This document shows positions 1 to 10,322 of a DNA stretch of 64,000 bases, in pieces. This DNA is from Pseudaquabacterium inlustre (lineage in GTDB: Bacteria > Pseudomonadota > Gammaproteobacteria > Burkholderiales > Burkholderiaceae_C). The notes beneath the pieces are model-generated. The model was not told where the DNA came from. It searched no databases and saw only the letters and a program-made list of their open reading frames with translations. The number at the start of each line of letters is the position of its first letter. Within the stretch, counting starts at the first letter, position 1. The DNA lies in NCBI RefSeq assembly GCF_038066595.1, contig NZ_JBBUTH010000001.1, positions 1,022,127-1,086,126 on the forward strand. Reading direction: 5' to 3'. The translations under genes and the position numbers were made by a program.

Positions 1-174
1 GGCTGCGGCCAGCCCGCCGTGTTCGCCCCCAGCAACCGCTGGCGCCCGTTCTGCAGCGAACGCTGCCGCACCGGCGACCTGGGCGCCTGGGCGTCCGAGC
101 GCTACCGCGTGCCGGCCACCTCGACCCCCGACACGGACGAAGCGGCCCCGCCGCCCCCGCCGCTGTCCGACTAG
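1..174 (+). CDS. yacG: DNA gyrase inhibitor YacG (3' part)
   Basis: The first 57 codons of the window are open and end in TAG at 172-174. They encode the C-terminal part of YacG, a small zinc-finger protein that in Escherichia coli binds GyrB and inhibits DNA gyrase. Visible are the second cysteine of the first zinc pair (residue 2 of the fragment), the RPFCSERCR block carrying the second pair (residues 18 and 22), and the family motif DLGAWASERYRVP. The tail is acidic and proline-rich. The start codon and first cysteine lie outside the window. The DUF748 gene follows after 57 bp on the same strand. Confidence 0.88.
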   Translation, partial: GCGQPAVFAPSNRWRPFCSERCRTGDLGAWASERYRVPATSTPDTDEAAPPPPPLSD

Positions 175-231
175 CCGGCGGCGTCCGCCCTCCCTCCCGC
201 CCGCTAGCTCGCCGTCGCCACCCCGCCGCCG

Positions 232-3200
232 ATGTCCGACGCACCCGACGTGACCGCACCCGCCGCCGCCCGGGCGGGCCGCTGGCCGCGCCGGCTGGCC
301 GTGCTGGGCCTGGTCCTGCTGGTGCTGGCGGCCCTGGTCACCTGGGCGCTGCCGCCGGCGCTGTCGGCCGTGCTGCGCCACGAGTTGCCGCCGCGGCTGG
401 GCGCCCTGCTCGGCCGGCCGGTCAGCGTGGGCGCGGTGCAGGTGCAGCCCTGGCAACTGGCGCTGCAGATCGAGCAACTGCGCATCGGCGCCGCGCCGGG
501 CCAGGGCGACGAGCCGCAGCTCGCGCTGGGCCGCGTGGCGCTGACGCTGTCAGCGGCCTCGCTGCGCCATGGCGCGCCGGTGGTCAGCGCGCTCAGCGTG
601 CAGTCGCCACGGCTGCGCCTGACCCGCACGGCGCCGGGCCGGCTGGACATCGACGACATCCTGCAGCGCCTGGCCCAGCGCCCGACCGACGCCACCGGCG
701 ACCAGGCGCCGGCGCGCTTCGCGCTCTACAACCTGCGCCTCGACGAAGGCCAGGTCACGCTGACCGACCAGGTGGTCGGCCGCAGCCACCGCATCGAGGC
801 CCTGTCGCTGGCGCTGCCCTTCCTGTCGAACCTGCCGGCGCATGTGGCCATCCACACCCAGCCGCGGCTGAGCCTGCGCCTGGACGGCACGCCGATCACC
901 AGCACCGGGCAGGCCCTGCCCTTCGCGCAGACGCGCGAAGCCGCGCTGAACCTGCAGCTCGACGCGCTGGACCTCGCGCCCTGGCTCGCCTACCAGCCGG
1001 CCAGCCTGCCGCTGCGCCTGGCCAGCGGCCGCCTGGCGGCCCGGCTGAGCCTCGACTTCCGCCAGGCCCCGGCCGGCCGGCCCAGCGTCAGCCTGCGCGG
1101 CACGCTGCAGCTGGACGATGTGGCCGTGCAGGGTCGCGACGGCAGCCCGCTGGCCGCCTGGCAGCAGCTGGCGCTGGAACTGCGCGACGTGCAGCCGCTG
1201 GCGCAACGCGTGGCCCTGGGCACGCTGCGCATCGACGCCCCGCAGCTGACGCTGAGCCGCGCGCGCGACGGCCGCCTGAACTGGCAGCGACTGCTGGCCA
1301 CACCCACCACCCCAACCACCACCGCAACCACCACGGCAGCCGATGCCGCAGGGGCCGTCCCGCCGCCGCCCGCCCCGTCGGCCGACGCCCGCCCCTGGCA
1401 GCTGACGCTGGACGCGCTGCAGCTGAACGACGGCACCGTGGACTGGCACGACGCCACGCAGGCCGGCGCCCGCCTGCAACTGGCCCGGCTGGCGCTGCGC
1501 GCCGGCCCGCTGTACTGGCCGGCCGCCGCGCCGGCCCCGCTGACGCTGACCACCACGCTGCAGCGCGACGGCCAGGCCCTGGGCCAGCTGAGCCTGGACG
1601 CCCGCGCCAGCCCGCGCGAGGCCGGCGCCACGCTCACCGCCACCGGCGTGTCGCTGGCCGCGGCGGCGCCCTACCTGACCCCGATGCTGGTGCCGACGCT
1701 GCAGGGCCGGCTGACGGCCGAGGCCCGGCTGGACTGGGCCGGCGGCGACGCCGCGCCACGCCTGGCCGTGCACCTGCCCACCGCGCAGCTGGACGACCTG
1801 GCCCTGCGCCCGCCCGGCGGTGCGCCCGCCGCCGGCTGGCGCCGCCTGCAACTGCAGGACCTGCGGCTGGACCTGCTGGCCCGCCGCGCCACGGTGGGCC
1901 GCGTGGCTGTCGAGGCACCGCGGCTGAACCTGGAACGCCAGGCCGACGGGCGCCTGAACCTCGCCCAGTGGCTGCGCCCGGCCGCGGCCCCCACGACAGC
2001 AACCACCACAGCCGCACGCGCGACGGCCTCGCCCAGCCGCCAGCCCGACTGGCAGCTGGCGCTGGACGAGTTCGCCATCGACGGCGGCCGCCTGCGCTTC
2101 ACCGACCAGACCGTGGATGACCAGCCCGGCACGCCGCTGCAGGCCGAGGCCAGCCAGCTGCGCCTGCGGCTGCGCCAGCTGCGCTGGCCCGCCACGCCGC
2201 GGCAGGCGCCGATGCCGGTGCAGCTGGACCTGCGGCTGGGTGTGCCGATGGCGGCCGCAGCCACCGGCGAGCGCGCGGGGGCCAACGCGCCGCCGGCCGG
2301 TGAATGGCATTGGTCGGGCCGGCTGGGGCTTGCGCCGCTGCTGGCCGAGGGCCGGCTGCGCGCCCGCCGCCTGCCCCTGCAACTGGCCGAGCGCTATGCC
2401 GGCGATGCGATGGGGCCACTGACCCTGCTGCGCGCCGAAGGCGGGCTGGACGGCCGCCTGGCCCTGCGCCAGCAGGCCGATGGCTGGCACCTGGCCACCA
2501 CGGCCGATGCACGCATCGACGAGCTGCAGCTGCACACCCGGCCCGAGGCCGGCGGCCGGCTCGATGCCGCCAGCGAGCTGCTGAGCTGGCAGTCGCTGGC
2601 GCTGACCGGCCTGCAGTTCAGCCTGGCGCCGGGCGCGCGCCCACGCCTGGCGCTGCAGGAGGCCACGCTCAGCGACTTCTACAGCCGGCTGGTGATCACC
2701 GAGGACGGCCGCTTCAACCTGCGTGACGCCGCGGCCCGGCCGGCCGAAGGCGCCCCAGCCCCGGCACCGGCCGCAGCCGCCGCGTCCACACCGGCCGCGC
2801 CCCCCGCCGCCCCGGCAGACGCGCTGCCGATCGACCTGGCCATCGGCGGCACCCGGCTGGTCAACGGCCGCATCGACTTCACCGACCGCTTCATCCGCCC
2901 CAACTACAGCGCCCGGCTGTCGGCGCTGAATGGCCAGCTCGGCGCGCTGCGCTCGGACACACGCGAGATGGCCGCGCTGGCACTGTCGGGCCGCGCCGCC
3001 GACACCGCCACGCTCGAGATCAGCGGCCAGCTCAACCCCACCGCGCGGCCGCTGGCGCTGGACATCCGCGCCAAGGCCAGCGATCTGGAGCTGGCGCCGC
3101 TGTCGCCCTACGCCGGCAAGTACGCCGGCTATGCCATCGAGCGCGGCAAGCTGAGCATGGACGTGGCCTACAAGATCGACCCTGACGGCAAGCTGGACGC

Positions 3201-4092
3201 CAGGAACCAGGTCATCCTGAACCAGCTGACCTTCGGCGAGGCGGTCGATTCGCCCGATGCCACCCAGCTGCCGGTGCGCCTGGCCATCGCACTGCTGAAG
3301 GACCGCCACGGCGTCATCGACATCAACCTGCCCATCTCCGGCAGCGTCGACGACCCGCAGTTCAGCGTCGGCGGGCTGATCTTCAAGGTGGTGGTCAACC
3401 TGCTGGGCAAGGCGCTGACCGCGCCGTTCTCGCTGCTGACTGGCGGCCAGGGGCCCGACATCAGCCAGGTGCAGTTCCTGCCCGGCGTGGCCGAGGTGGC
3501 ACCGGCCGGCCAGGCCGTGCTCGATCAGGTGGCCCAGGCCCTGCTGGACCGGCCCGGCCTGCAGATGACCGTGGCCGGCGCGGCCGACCCGGTGTCCGAG
3601 CGCGAGGCCTGGCAGGCCGCGGCGCTGGAGGCGCGCCTGCAGGCCGAACAGCGCCGTGCGCTGCTGCGCGCCGCACCGGCCACCGCACCACAGGCCACCG
3701 CAGCACCGGCGTCAGCACCTGCGGCCAGCCCGCCCACGCCTGCCGCCCCACCCGCGCCGATCACCGGCGAGGCGCGCACCCGGCTGCTGCGCGAGCTCTA
3801 CCGCAACACCGCGCTGCCCGACCGGCCGCGCAACCTGATCGGCCTGCTGCGCGAGTTGCCGCCAGCCGAGATGGAGGCGCGCCTGAAGGCGGCCATGGTG
3901 GTCAGCACCGACGTGATGCGCGAACTGGCGCTGCAGCGCGGCCTGGCCGTGCGCGACGCGCTGGTGGCGCGCGGCCTGCCGGCCGAACGCCTGTTCCTGG
4001 CCGCGCCGCTGCTGCGCGCCTCGGACGCCGCGGAAGACGGCGACGCCGCCGCCTGGGTGCCCCGCGTGAAGCTGACGCTGGCGCTGCCCTGA
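232..4092 (+). CDS. DUF748 (AsmA-like) envelope protein, 1286 aa
   Basis: A very large protein with one N-terminal membrane anchor (about residues 17-40, leucine/valine-rich after several arginines) followed by a long periplasmic region rich in alternating beta-type segments such as LQLDDVAVQGRDG and LTLDALQLNDGTVDW. This architecture and the C-terminal block with DLELAPLSPYAGKYAGYAIERG are typical of DUF748 proteins, relatives of AsmA/TamB-type envelope proteins. The function of DUF748 itself is not established; a role in outer-membrane lipid or protein homeostasis is inferred from the AsmA relationship. The last about 200 residues include a segment resembling OmpA-like peptidoglycan-binding folds (weak). 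Low-complexity Thr/Ala/Pro linkers occur near residues 355-375, 580-595 and 845-865. The ATG at 232 is the first in-frame start. Confidence 0.8.
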   Translation: MSDAPDVTAPAAARAGRWPRRLAVLGLVLLVLAALVTWALPPALSAVLRHELPPRLGALLGRPVSVGAVQVQPWQLALQIEQLRIGAAPGQGDEPQLALGRVALTLSAASLRHGAPVVSALSVQSPRLRLTRTAPGRLDIDDILQRLAQRPTDATGDQAPARFALYNLRLDEGQVTLTDQVVGRSHRIEALSLALPFLSNLPAHVAIHTQPRLSLRLDGTPITSTGQALPFAQTREAALNLQLDALDLAPWLAYQPASLPLRLASGRLAARLSLDFRQAPAGRPSVSLRGTLQLDDVAVQGRDGSPLAAWQQLALELRDVQPLAQRVALGTLRIDAPQLTLSRARDGRLNWQRLLATPTTPTTTATTTAADAAGAVPPPPAPSADARPWQLTLDALQLNDGTVDWHDATQAGARLQLARLALRAGPLYWPAAAPAPLTLTTTLQRDGQALGQLSLDARASPREAGATLTATGVSLAAAAPYLTPMLVPTLQGRLTAEARLDWAGGDAAPRLAVHLPTAQLDDLALRPPGGAPAAGWRRLQLQDLRLDLLARRATVGRVAVEAPRLNLERQADGRLNLAQWLRPAAAPTTATTTAARATASPSRQPDWQLALDEFAIDGGRLRFTDQTVDDQPGTPLQAEASQLRLRLRQLRWPATPRQAPMPVQLDLRLGVPMAAAATGERAGANAPPAGEWHWSGRLGLAPLLAEGRLRARRLPLQLAERYAGDAMGPLTLLRAEGGLDGRLALRQQADGWHLATTADARIDELQLHTRPEAGGRLDAASELLSWQSLALTGLQFSLAPGARPRLALQEATLSDFYSRLVITEDGRFNLRDAAARPAEGAPAPAPAAAAASTPAAPPAAPADALPIDLAIGGTRLVNGRIDFTDRFIRPNYSARLSALNGQLGALRSDTREMAALALSGRAADTATLEISGQLNPTARPLALDIRAKASDLELAPLSPYAGKYAGYAIERGKLSMDVAYKIDPDGKLDARNQVILNQLTFGEAVDSPDATQLPVRLAIALLKDRHGVIDINLPISGSVDDPQFSVGGLIFKVVVNLLGKALTAPFSLLTGGQGPDISQVQFLPGVAEVAPAGQAVLDQVAQALLDRPGLQMTVAGAADPVSEREAWQAAALEARLQAEQRRALLRAAPATAPQATAAPASAPAASPPTPAAPPAPITGEARTRLLRELYRNTALPDRPRNLIGLLRELPPAEMEARLKAAMVVSTDVMRELALQRGLAVRDALVARGLPAERLFLAAPLLRASDAAEDGDAAAWVPRVKLTLALP

Positions 4093-4123
4093 GCGGCCGC
4101 GCAATCCCGCACGCGCCGGGGCT

Positions 4124-4152
4124 CTTGAAACGCCCGGACCGATCCCTATAAT
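4124..4152 (+). promoter_or_regulatory. groESL promoter, sigma70/sigma32-like
   Basis: TTGAAA (4125-4130) is followed after 16 bp by a perfect TATAAT (4147-4152). Read another way, CTTGAAA (4124-4130), 13 bp, then CCCTATAA (4144-4151) fits a heat-shock sigma32 promoter. Both readings put the start site just at or inside the CIRCE element, so the promoter could be used by both factors while HrcA represses it. The assignment rests on motif match only. Confidence 0.75.
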
Positions 4153-4159
4153 CAGCTTG

Positions 4160-4186
4160 CTAGCACTCACAAGGCGTGAGTGCTAA
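4160..4186 (+). promoter_or_regulatory. CIRCE operator for HrcA
   Basis: TAGCACTC (4161-4168), a 9-bp spacer, and GAGTGCTA (4178-4185) form the inverted repeat known as CIRCE, with only the outermost base of the left arm deviating from the consensus. HrcA binds this site and represses chaperonin operons until heat stress. It lies 8 bp downstream of the TATAAT box and about 110 bp before groES, so it would also be part of the mRNA leader. Confidence 0.93.
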
Positions 4187-4294
4187 CAGCCGGAAACAGG
4201 TTGTGCCTGACCGGCCCATCTAGCCAGTGAACGGGCGCCCGCGGTTGCGGCACCCGTTCGTTCAAGCTGAACTGTGATCCCCCAAGGAGATACG

Positions 4295-4585
4295 ATGAAA
4301 CTGCGTCCGTTGCACGATCGAGTGATCGTCAAGCGCCTGGAAAACGAAACCAAGACCGCCTCGGGCATCGTCATCCCCGACAACGCCGCCGAGAAGCCCG
4401 ACCAGGGCGAAGTGCTGGCCGTCGGTCCGGGCAAGCGCAACGACAAGGGCGATTTCGTGGCCCTGAACGTGGCCGTCGGCGACCGCGTGCTGTTCGGCAA
4501 GTACTCGGGCCAGACCGTCAAGGTCGATGGCGATGAGCTGCTGGTCATGCGCGAAGAAGATCTCTTCGCCGTCGTCGCCAAGTAA
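4295..4585 (+). CDS. groES: Co-chaperonin GroES (Hsp10)
   Basis: The 96-residue product matches GroES along its whole length: MKLRPLHDRVIVKR at the start, then the mobile-loop region KTASGIVIPDNAAEKPDQGEV, and the C-terminal block DGDELLVMREEDLFAV. GroES is the heptameric lid of the GroEL folding chamber in the cytoplasm. The start at 4295 is chosen because an AAGGAGA ribosome-binding site (4284-4290) sits just before it and the family begins exactly here; an in-frame start 21 bp upstream would add residues not seen in the family. It is first in a two-gene operon, 39 bp before groEL, under a CIRCE-controlled promoter. Confidence 0.98.
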   Translation: MKLRPLHDRVIVKRLENETKTASGIVIPDNAAEKPDQGEVLAVGPGKRNDKGDFVALNVAVGDRVLFGKYSGQTVKVDGDELLVMREEDLFAVVAK

Positions 4586-4624
4586 GCCACCGCTTCCCCT
4601 CATCCAGATTTCAGAGAGATACAC

Positions 4625-6271
<1,647 letters not shown>

Positions 6272-6280
6272 GTCCCGCCC

Positions 6281-6358
6281 GCAGGCCCGCCGCCTTGTGC
6301 GGCGGCCTGCACCGGCCACTTGCCTCAGCGGGCCACCTTCGGGTGGCCCGTTGTCTTT
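6281..6358 (+). terminator. groESL terminator region, two hairpins
   Basis: The first hairpin (6281-6310) pairs GCAGGC-type arms through a 12-bp stem with one bulged C. The second (6329-6350) has a perfect 9-bp stem, CGGGCCACC with GGTGGCCCG, closed by a stable TTCG tetraloop and followed by TTGTCTTT. The second is a classic intrinsic terminator. Confidence 0.88.
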
Positions 6359-6400
6359 GGCGCACCGGGACACCGCGACAACGGACCGGCTTTTCGCGGC

Positions 6401-6427
6401 TTGAGGCCGCGTGCACCCCACGATAAT
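6401..6427 (+). promoter_or_regulatory. Candidate promoter giving a leaderless transcript
   Basis: TTGAGG (6401-6406), a 15-bp spacer and GATAAT (6422-6427) stand 8 nt before the ATG at 6436. Transcription would begin at or within a base or two of the start codon, and no ribosome-binding site is visible. One of five similar arrangements in the window. Confidence 0.5.
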
Positions 6428-6435
6428 CGGACGCC

Positions 6436-7959
6436 ATGCATGCACCGGCCACGCTGAGCGATTTCATCGACGACGAGTTGTTGCGCGCCCCGATGAGCTT
6501 CGACCGCGTGATCGACGCGGTGCTGGAGCGCTGGCGCCTGCGCCGTCCCAGCAACGAGCGCCTGGACAGCCAGGCCGACCGCGTGCTGCAGCAGCACCGC
6601 GGCGAACTGGTGAATGCCGCCACGCGCGCGCTGCGCCGGGGCTGCGAGGCCGCCGCCCCGGGCGCCCGCGCCCGGCCCGCCGGCGATCTGCGCGAGCTGT
6701 CGCTGATCGGCGACGACGACGTGGCGGTGGACATCGAGATCGCCCGGTGCGTCGAGGCCATCCGCGTGCGGGCCGAGGCCGAGCTGCGCGAGCTGACCAC
6801 CTACACCTCGGGCCTGGTCGGCGACCACAACGTGGCACGCGACACCAACCCCTTCGGTCCCGAGGCCTACACCCGGGCCTTGTGGGAAGGCGTGCGCACG
6901 CTGCCGCTGTCGCGCCAGGCGCATGCCGCGTTCCTGCGCGAATCGGCCCACCCGCTGGCCGAGGCGCTGCGCCTGGCCTACGGCGGCGCCACCGCGCGGC
7001 TGCAGGAGCAGGGCGTGGAGCCCGCCACGCACCGCACCATCATCTACAGCAGTTCGGCCTGGGGTGCGCGCCTGCCGCGCTACCGCCCACCGGCCGACCT
7101 GTCGGCACTGCAGGTCACGCTGCACGACACCGGCCCGGCCGCCCCGGCCGTGCCCAGTGCCTCGCCGGCCCTGCCGGGTGCAGCGCCGGCCCTGCCGGGT
7201 GCCGCCGGCGCCCCCGACCTGCTGGCCCAGCTGTTCGACGCCGTGATGCAGGACCCGGCCATGCCGGCCGACCTGCCGCCGCTGCTGCGGCCGCTGCATG
7301 CGCTGGCCGCACGCCTGGCGGCACAGGACCGCTCGCTGCTGGTGCTGCACGAGCACCCGCTGTGGCGCTTCATCGACCGCGTGGTGCACCAGGTGGCGGT
7401 GGCTGCGCCGGGCGAGCGCGCACGCATGCTGGGCCTGGCGCGCAACCTCATCGACCACCTGTGCGCCGAGGCCAGCTGCGATCCCGCCCGCTTTGCCTGG
7501 GGCAGCGAGCGCCTGCTGGCCAGCCAGCGCCATGCGTTCGACCAGGCGCTGGCCGCGGCGGCGCCGCAGGTCGAGCGCCTGCAACGCATCAGCCGCGCCG
7601 AGGCCGGCCCCACCACGGTCACGATGCCGCTGGACGTGGGCTCGCTGGACACCGTGCCGGCCGAGTTGCTGGACATCGAGCCACGCCCGCCGGCCGCCGC
7701 GCCGCTGGCCGGCCTGCAGGGCGCCGAGCCGGGCAGCCACTGGCGCCTGTACCTGCAGGGTGACTGGCGCACGCTGCAGCTGCTGTGGGGCGACGAGGCC
7801 GCCGGGCTGTGGCTGCTGCGCGAGCCGGCCACCGAGCGGCCCTGGGCCTTGCGCGCCTCGGCCGTCGAGCACCTCGCCCGCGAGCGTCTGGTGCAGCCGC
7901 TGCACATGCGCTCGCTGGTGCGCCGCGCCGCCAGCCGCATGCTCGGCGCCGGCTTCTGA
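6436..7959 (+). CDS. DUF1631-like protein of unknown function
   Basis: A 507-residue soluble, helix-rich protein without signal peptide or membrane segment. The segment ELSLIGDDDVAVDIEIARCVEAI (about residues 90-115), followed by NPFGPEAYTRALWEG (about 138-152), resembles the conserved core of DUF1631, a family found mainly in beta- and gammaproteobacteria. No enzymatic motif is visible. A Pro/Ala linker near residues 235-255 contains the near-repeat SPALPGAAPALPGAAGAP. The ATG lies 8 nt after a GATAAT box, without a ribosome-binding site. The downstream patatin gene starts 14 bp after the stop, so the two may be co-transcribed. Family assignment is by remembered motif similarity and is tentative. 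Confidence 0.6.
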   Translation: MHAPATLSDFIDDELLRAPMSFDRVIDAVLERWRLRRPSNERLDSQADRVLQQHRGELVNAATRALRRGCEAAAPGARARPAGDLRELSLIGDDDVAVDIEIARCVEAIRVRAEAELRELTTYTSGLVGDHNVARDTNPFGPEAYTRALWEGVRTLPLSRQAHAAFLRESAHPLAEALRLAYGGATARLQEQGVEPATHRTIIYSSSAWGARLPRYRPPADLSALQVTLHDTGPAAPAVPSASPALPGAAPALPGAAGAPDLLAQLFDAVMQDPAMPADLPPLLRPLHALAARLAAQDRSLLVLHEHPLWRFIDRVVHQVAVAAPGERARMLGLARNLIDHLCAEASCDPARFAWGSERLLASQRHAFDQALAAAAPQVERLQRISRAEAGPTTVTMPLDVGSLDTVPAELLDIEPRPPAAAPLAGLQGAEPGSHWRLYLQGDWRTLQLLWGDEAAGLWLLREPATERPWALRASAVEHLARERLVQPLHMRSLVRRAASRMLGAGF

Positions 7960-7973
7960 GCGCGCCTGCACGC

Positions 7974-10322
7974 ATGGCACGGCGACCGGCCCTCCGATTG
8001 GCCCTCACGCTGGCCAGCACGCTGGCCTGGTCACTGGCCCTCTCGCTGGCCGGCGGCGCCGCGATGGCGCAGCCCGCCGCGACCGGTACCGGTACCGGTG
8101 CCGCCGTACCCGCCGCACCCGCCGCACCCGCCGGCATGGCGGCCAGCCAGCCGGCCAACCCGCGCCCGCGCGTCGGCCTGGTGCTGTCGGGCGGCGGCGC
8201 GCGCGGCCTGGCCCACGTGGGAGTGCTGAAGGTGCTGGAGCAGATGCAGGTGCCGGTGGACGTGATCGCCGGCACCTCGATGGGCGCCATCGTCGGTGGC
8301 CTGTATGCCAGCGGCATGCGCGCCGCCGACATCGAGCGCGAGCTGTCCAACGTGGCCTGGGGCAGCCTGTTCAACAGCCGCGTCGAGCGCCGCCAGCTGT
8401 CGCAGCGCCGCAAGGAAGAGGACTACGAGGTCTCGCCGCTGGTCGAGCTGGGCTGGCGCGATGGCGAGCTGCGCACGCCGATCAGCGCCGTGTCCAGCCG
8501 CGGGCTGGAGTCGCTGCTGCGCCGCTACACGCTGGCCGTGCGCGAGCGCCGGCACTTCGACACGCTGCCGATCCCGTTCCGCGCCGTGGCCACCGACATG
8601 GAGACCGGCGCCGCCGTGGTGCTCGACCAGGGCGACCTGGCGCTGGCGCTGCGCTCGTCGATGAGCGTGCCGGGCGTGTTCTCGCCCACCGAGGTGGACC
8701 ACCGCGTGCTGGGCGACGGCGGCCTGGTCAACAACGTGCCGGTGGACGTGGCCCGCGCGATGGGCGCCGACATCGTCATCGTGGTCAATATCGGCACGCC
8801 GCTGGCCGCGCGCGGGACGCTGGGCTCGGCCGTGGGCCTGACCACGCAGATGATCAACATCCTCACCGAGCAGAACGTGCAGCGCAGCCTGGCCTCGCTG
8901 GGCGGGCGTGACGTGCTGATCACGCCGCAGCTGGGCACGCTGACCTCGGGCGACTTCGACCAGGCCCCCCGCTTCATCGCGCTGGGCGAGGCCGCCACGC
9001 GCGGGCGCAGCGCGCCGCTGGCCGCGCTGGCGCTGGACGCCGCGGCCTATGCCCAGTGGCAGCAGGCGCACCCGGTGCCACCGCCGGCCAGCACGCGGCT
9101 GGCCCAGGTGCGGGTGGAAGGCACCGAGGTGGGCAACCCCGAACGCCTGGTCAAGCTGCTGGAATCGCACCCCGGCCAGACCTTCGACGCCGCACGCGCC
9201 GAGCGCGACACGCGCCGCCTGGCCGCCGGCGGCGACTACACCCGCAGCGACTACCAGCTGATCCCGCCGGCGCCCGGCAGCGGCGCCAGCGGCGACACCC
9301 TGGTGTTCGATCTGGAAGACAAGCCCTGGGGCCCGAACTACCTGCGCGTGGGCCTGGACATGGGCACCGACTTCGCCGGGCACAGCAAGTTCAACCTCAA
9401 GCTCAGCCACAACCGCCACTGGCTCACGCGCAACGGCACCGAATGGCGCAACCGCGTGCAGATCGGCGACGTGCCGCTGCTGGGCACCGAGCTGTACCAC
9501 CCGCTGGCCTGGAACGACTCGCCGGCGCGCGACTGGTTCGGCTCGGCCTATGCCAGCGTGCAGCGCCAGCTGCTGCACCGCTACGACGCCGACACGGGCG
9601 AGCCGCTGGCCACGGTGCTGCTGAACACCGCGCAGATGGGCCTGGACATCGGCCAGCCCTGGGGCGAGTTCGGCGAGCTGCGGCTGGGCTGGTCACGCCA
9701 GGTGCTGCAGGGCCACACCGAGTTGGTGTCGGCCAGCTACAGCGGCGGCCAGGCCCGCGCACGCTGGGTGGAGGACGGCATCCGCGCCCGCGCCGTGATC
9801 GACCAGCTCGACTTCGCGGTGTTTCCGCAGCGCGGCTACCGCGGCGAGCTGCAGCTGGTGGCCGGCCGCCTGAGCGATGACCTGCGCGGCAGCTTCACCC
9901 GCATCGAGGCCGACGGCATGGCCGTGCGCAGCTGGGGCCTGGACACGCTGGCGCTGTACCTGCAGGCGCAAAGCGCCGCCACGGCCGGCAGCACGGCGCT
10001 GCAGCGCTACAGCCTGGGTGGCTTCCACCGCCTGTCGGGCTACCAGGACGGCCAGCTGGTGGGCAACCACGTGCTGTTCGGCCGCCTGACCTGGTACCGC
10101 CGCCTGAGCCAGACGCCGGTGCTGACGCGCGGCTTCTTCGTCGGCGCGTCGGCCGAGCTGGGCAACGCCTGGGCCAGCGGCAGCCAGATGCGGCTGAACG
10201 ACCTGCGCAGCGGCTTCAGCCTGTTCCTGGGCGCCGACACCGGCATCGGCCCGCTCTACCTGGGCATCACCCACGCGCCAAGGGGCAGCACCGGGCTGGC
10301 CCTGTTCATCGGCCGCCCCTAG
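7974..10322 (+). CDS. Patatin-like phospholipase fused to outer-membrane beta-barrel (type Vd secretion, PlpD-like)
   Basis: A 782-residue protein in three parts: a signal peptide (about 1-32); a patatin phospholipase domain with the oxyanion motif GGGARG (73-78), nucleophile motif GTSMG (Ser102) and DGG motif (Asp248), so the Ser-Asp dyad is intact; and a POTRA-like segment followed by a BamA/Omp85-type 'surface antigen' beta-barrel from about residue 440, ending in GLALFIGRP. This architecture is that of PlpD of Pseudomonas aeruginosa, an autotransporter-like lipase of the type Vd pathway. Expected activity is hydrolysis of phospholipid acyl chains after export. The ATG at 7974 is preferred because it directly precedes the signal peptide; an in-frame start 189 bp upstream would put the signal peptide internally. 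Its stop codon overlaps that of the convergent hydrolase gene. Confidence 0.88.
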   Translation: MARRPALRLALTLASTLAWSLALSLAGGAAMAQPAATGTGTGAAVPAAPAAPAGMAASQPANPRPRVGLVLSGGGARGLAHVGVLKVLEQMQVPVDVIAGTSMGAIVGGLYASGMRAADIERELSNVAWGSLFNSRVERRQLSQRRKEEDYEVSPLVELGWRDGELRTPISAVSSRGLESLLRRYTLAVRERRHFDTLPIPFRAVATDMETGAAVVLDQGDLALALRSSMSVPGVFSPTEVDHRVLGDGGLVNNVPVDVARAMGADIVIVVNIGTPLAARGTLGSAVGLTTQMINILTEQNVQRSLASLGGRDVLITPQLGTLTSGDFDQAPRFIALGEAATRGRSAPLAALALDAAAYAQWQQAHPVPPPASTRLAQVRVEGTEVGNPERLVKLLESHPGQTFDAARAERDTRRLAAGGDYTRSDYQLIPPAPGSGASGDTLVFDLEDKPWGPNYLRVGLDMGTDFAGHSKFNLKLSHNRHWLTRNGTEWRNRVQIGDVPLLGTELYHPLAWNDSPARDWFGSAYASVQRQLLHRYDADTGEPLATVLLNTAQMGLDIGQPWGEFGELRLGWSRQVLQGHTELVSASYSGGQARARWVEDGIRARAVIDQLDFAVFPQRGYRGELQLVAGRLSDDLRGSFTRIEADGMAVRSWGLDTLALYLQAQSAATAGSTALQRYSLGGFHRLSGYQDGQLVGNHVLFGRLTWYRRLSQTPVLTRGFFVGASAELGNAWASGSQMRLNDLRSGFSLFLGADTGIGPLYLGITHAPRGSTGLALFIGRP

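Noticed and set aside
550..3309. Long open frame antisense to the DUF748 gene (919 codons)
   Set aside because: Gln/Arg/Ala-rich nonsense composition with no recognisable motif; expected shadow of a GC-rich gene on the opposite strand.
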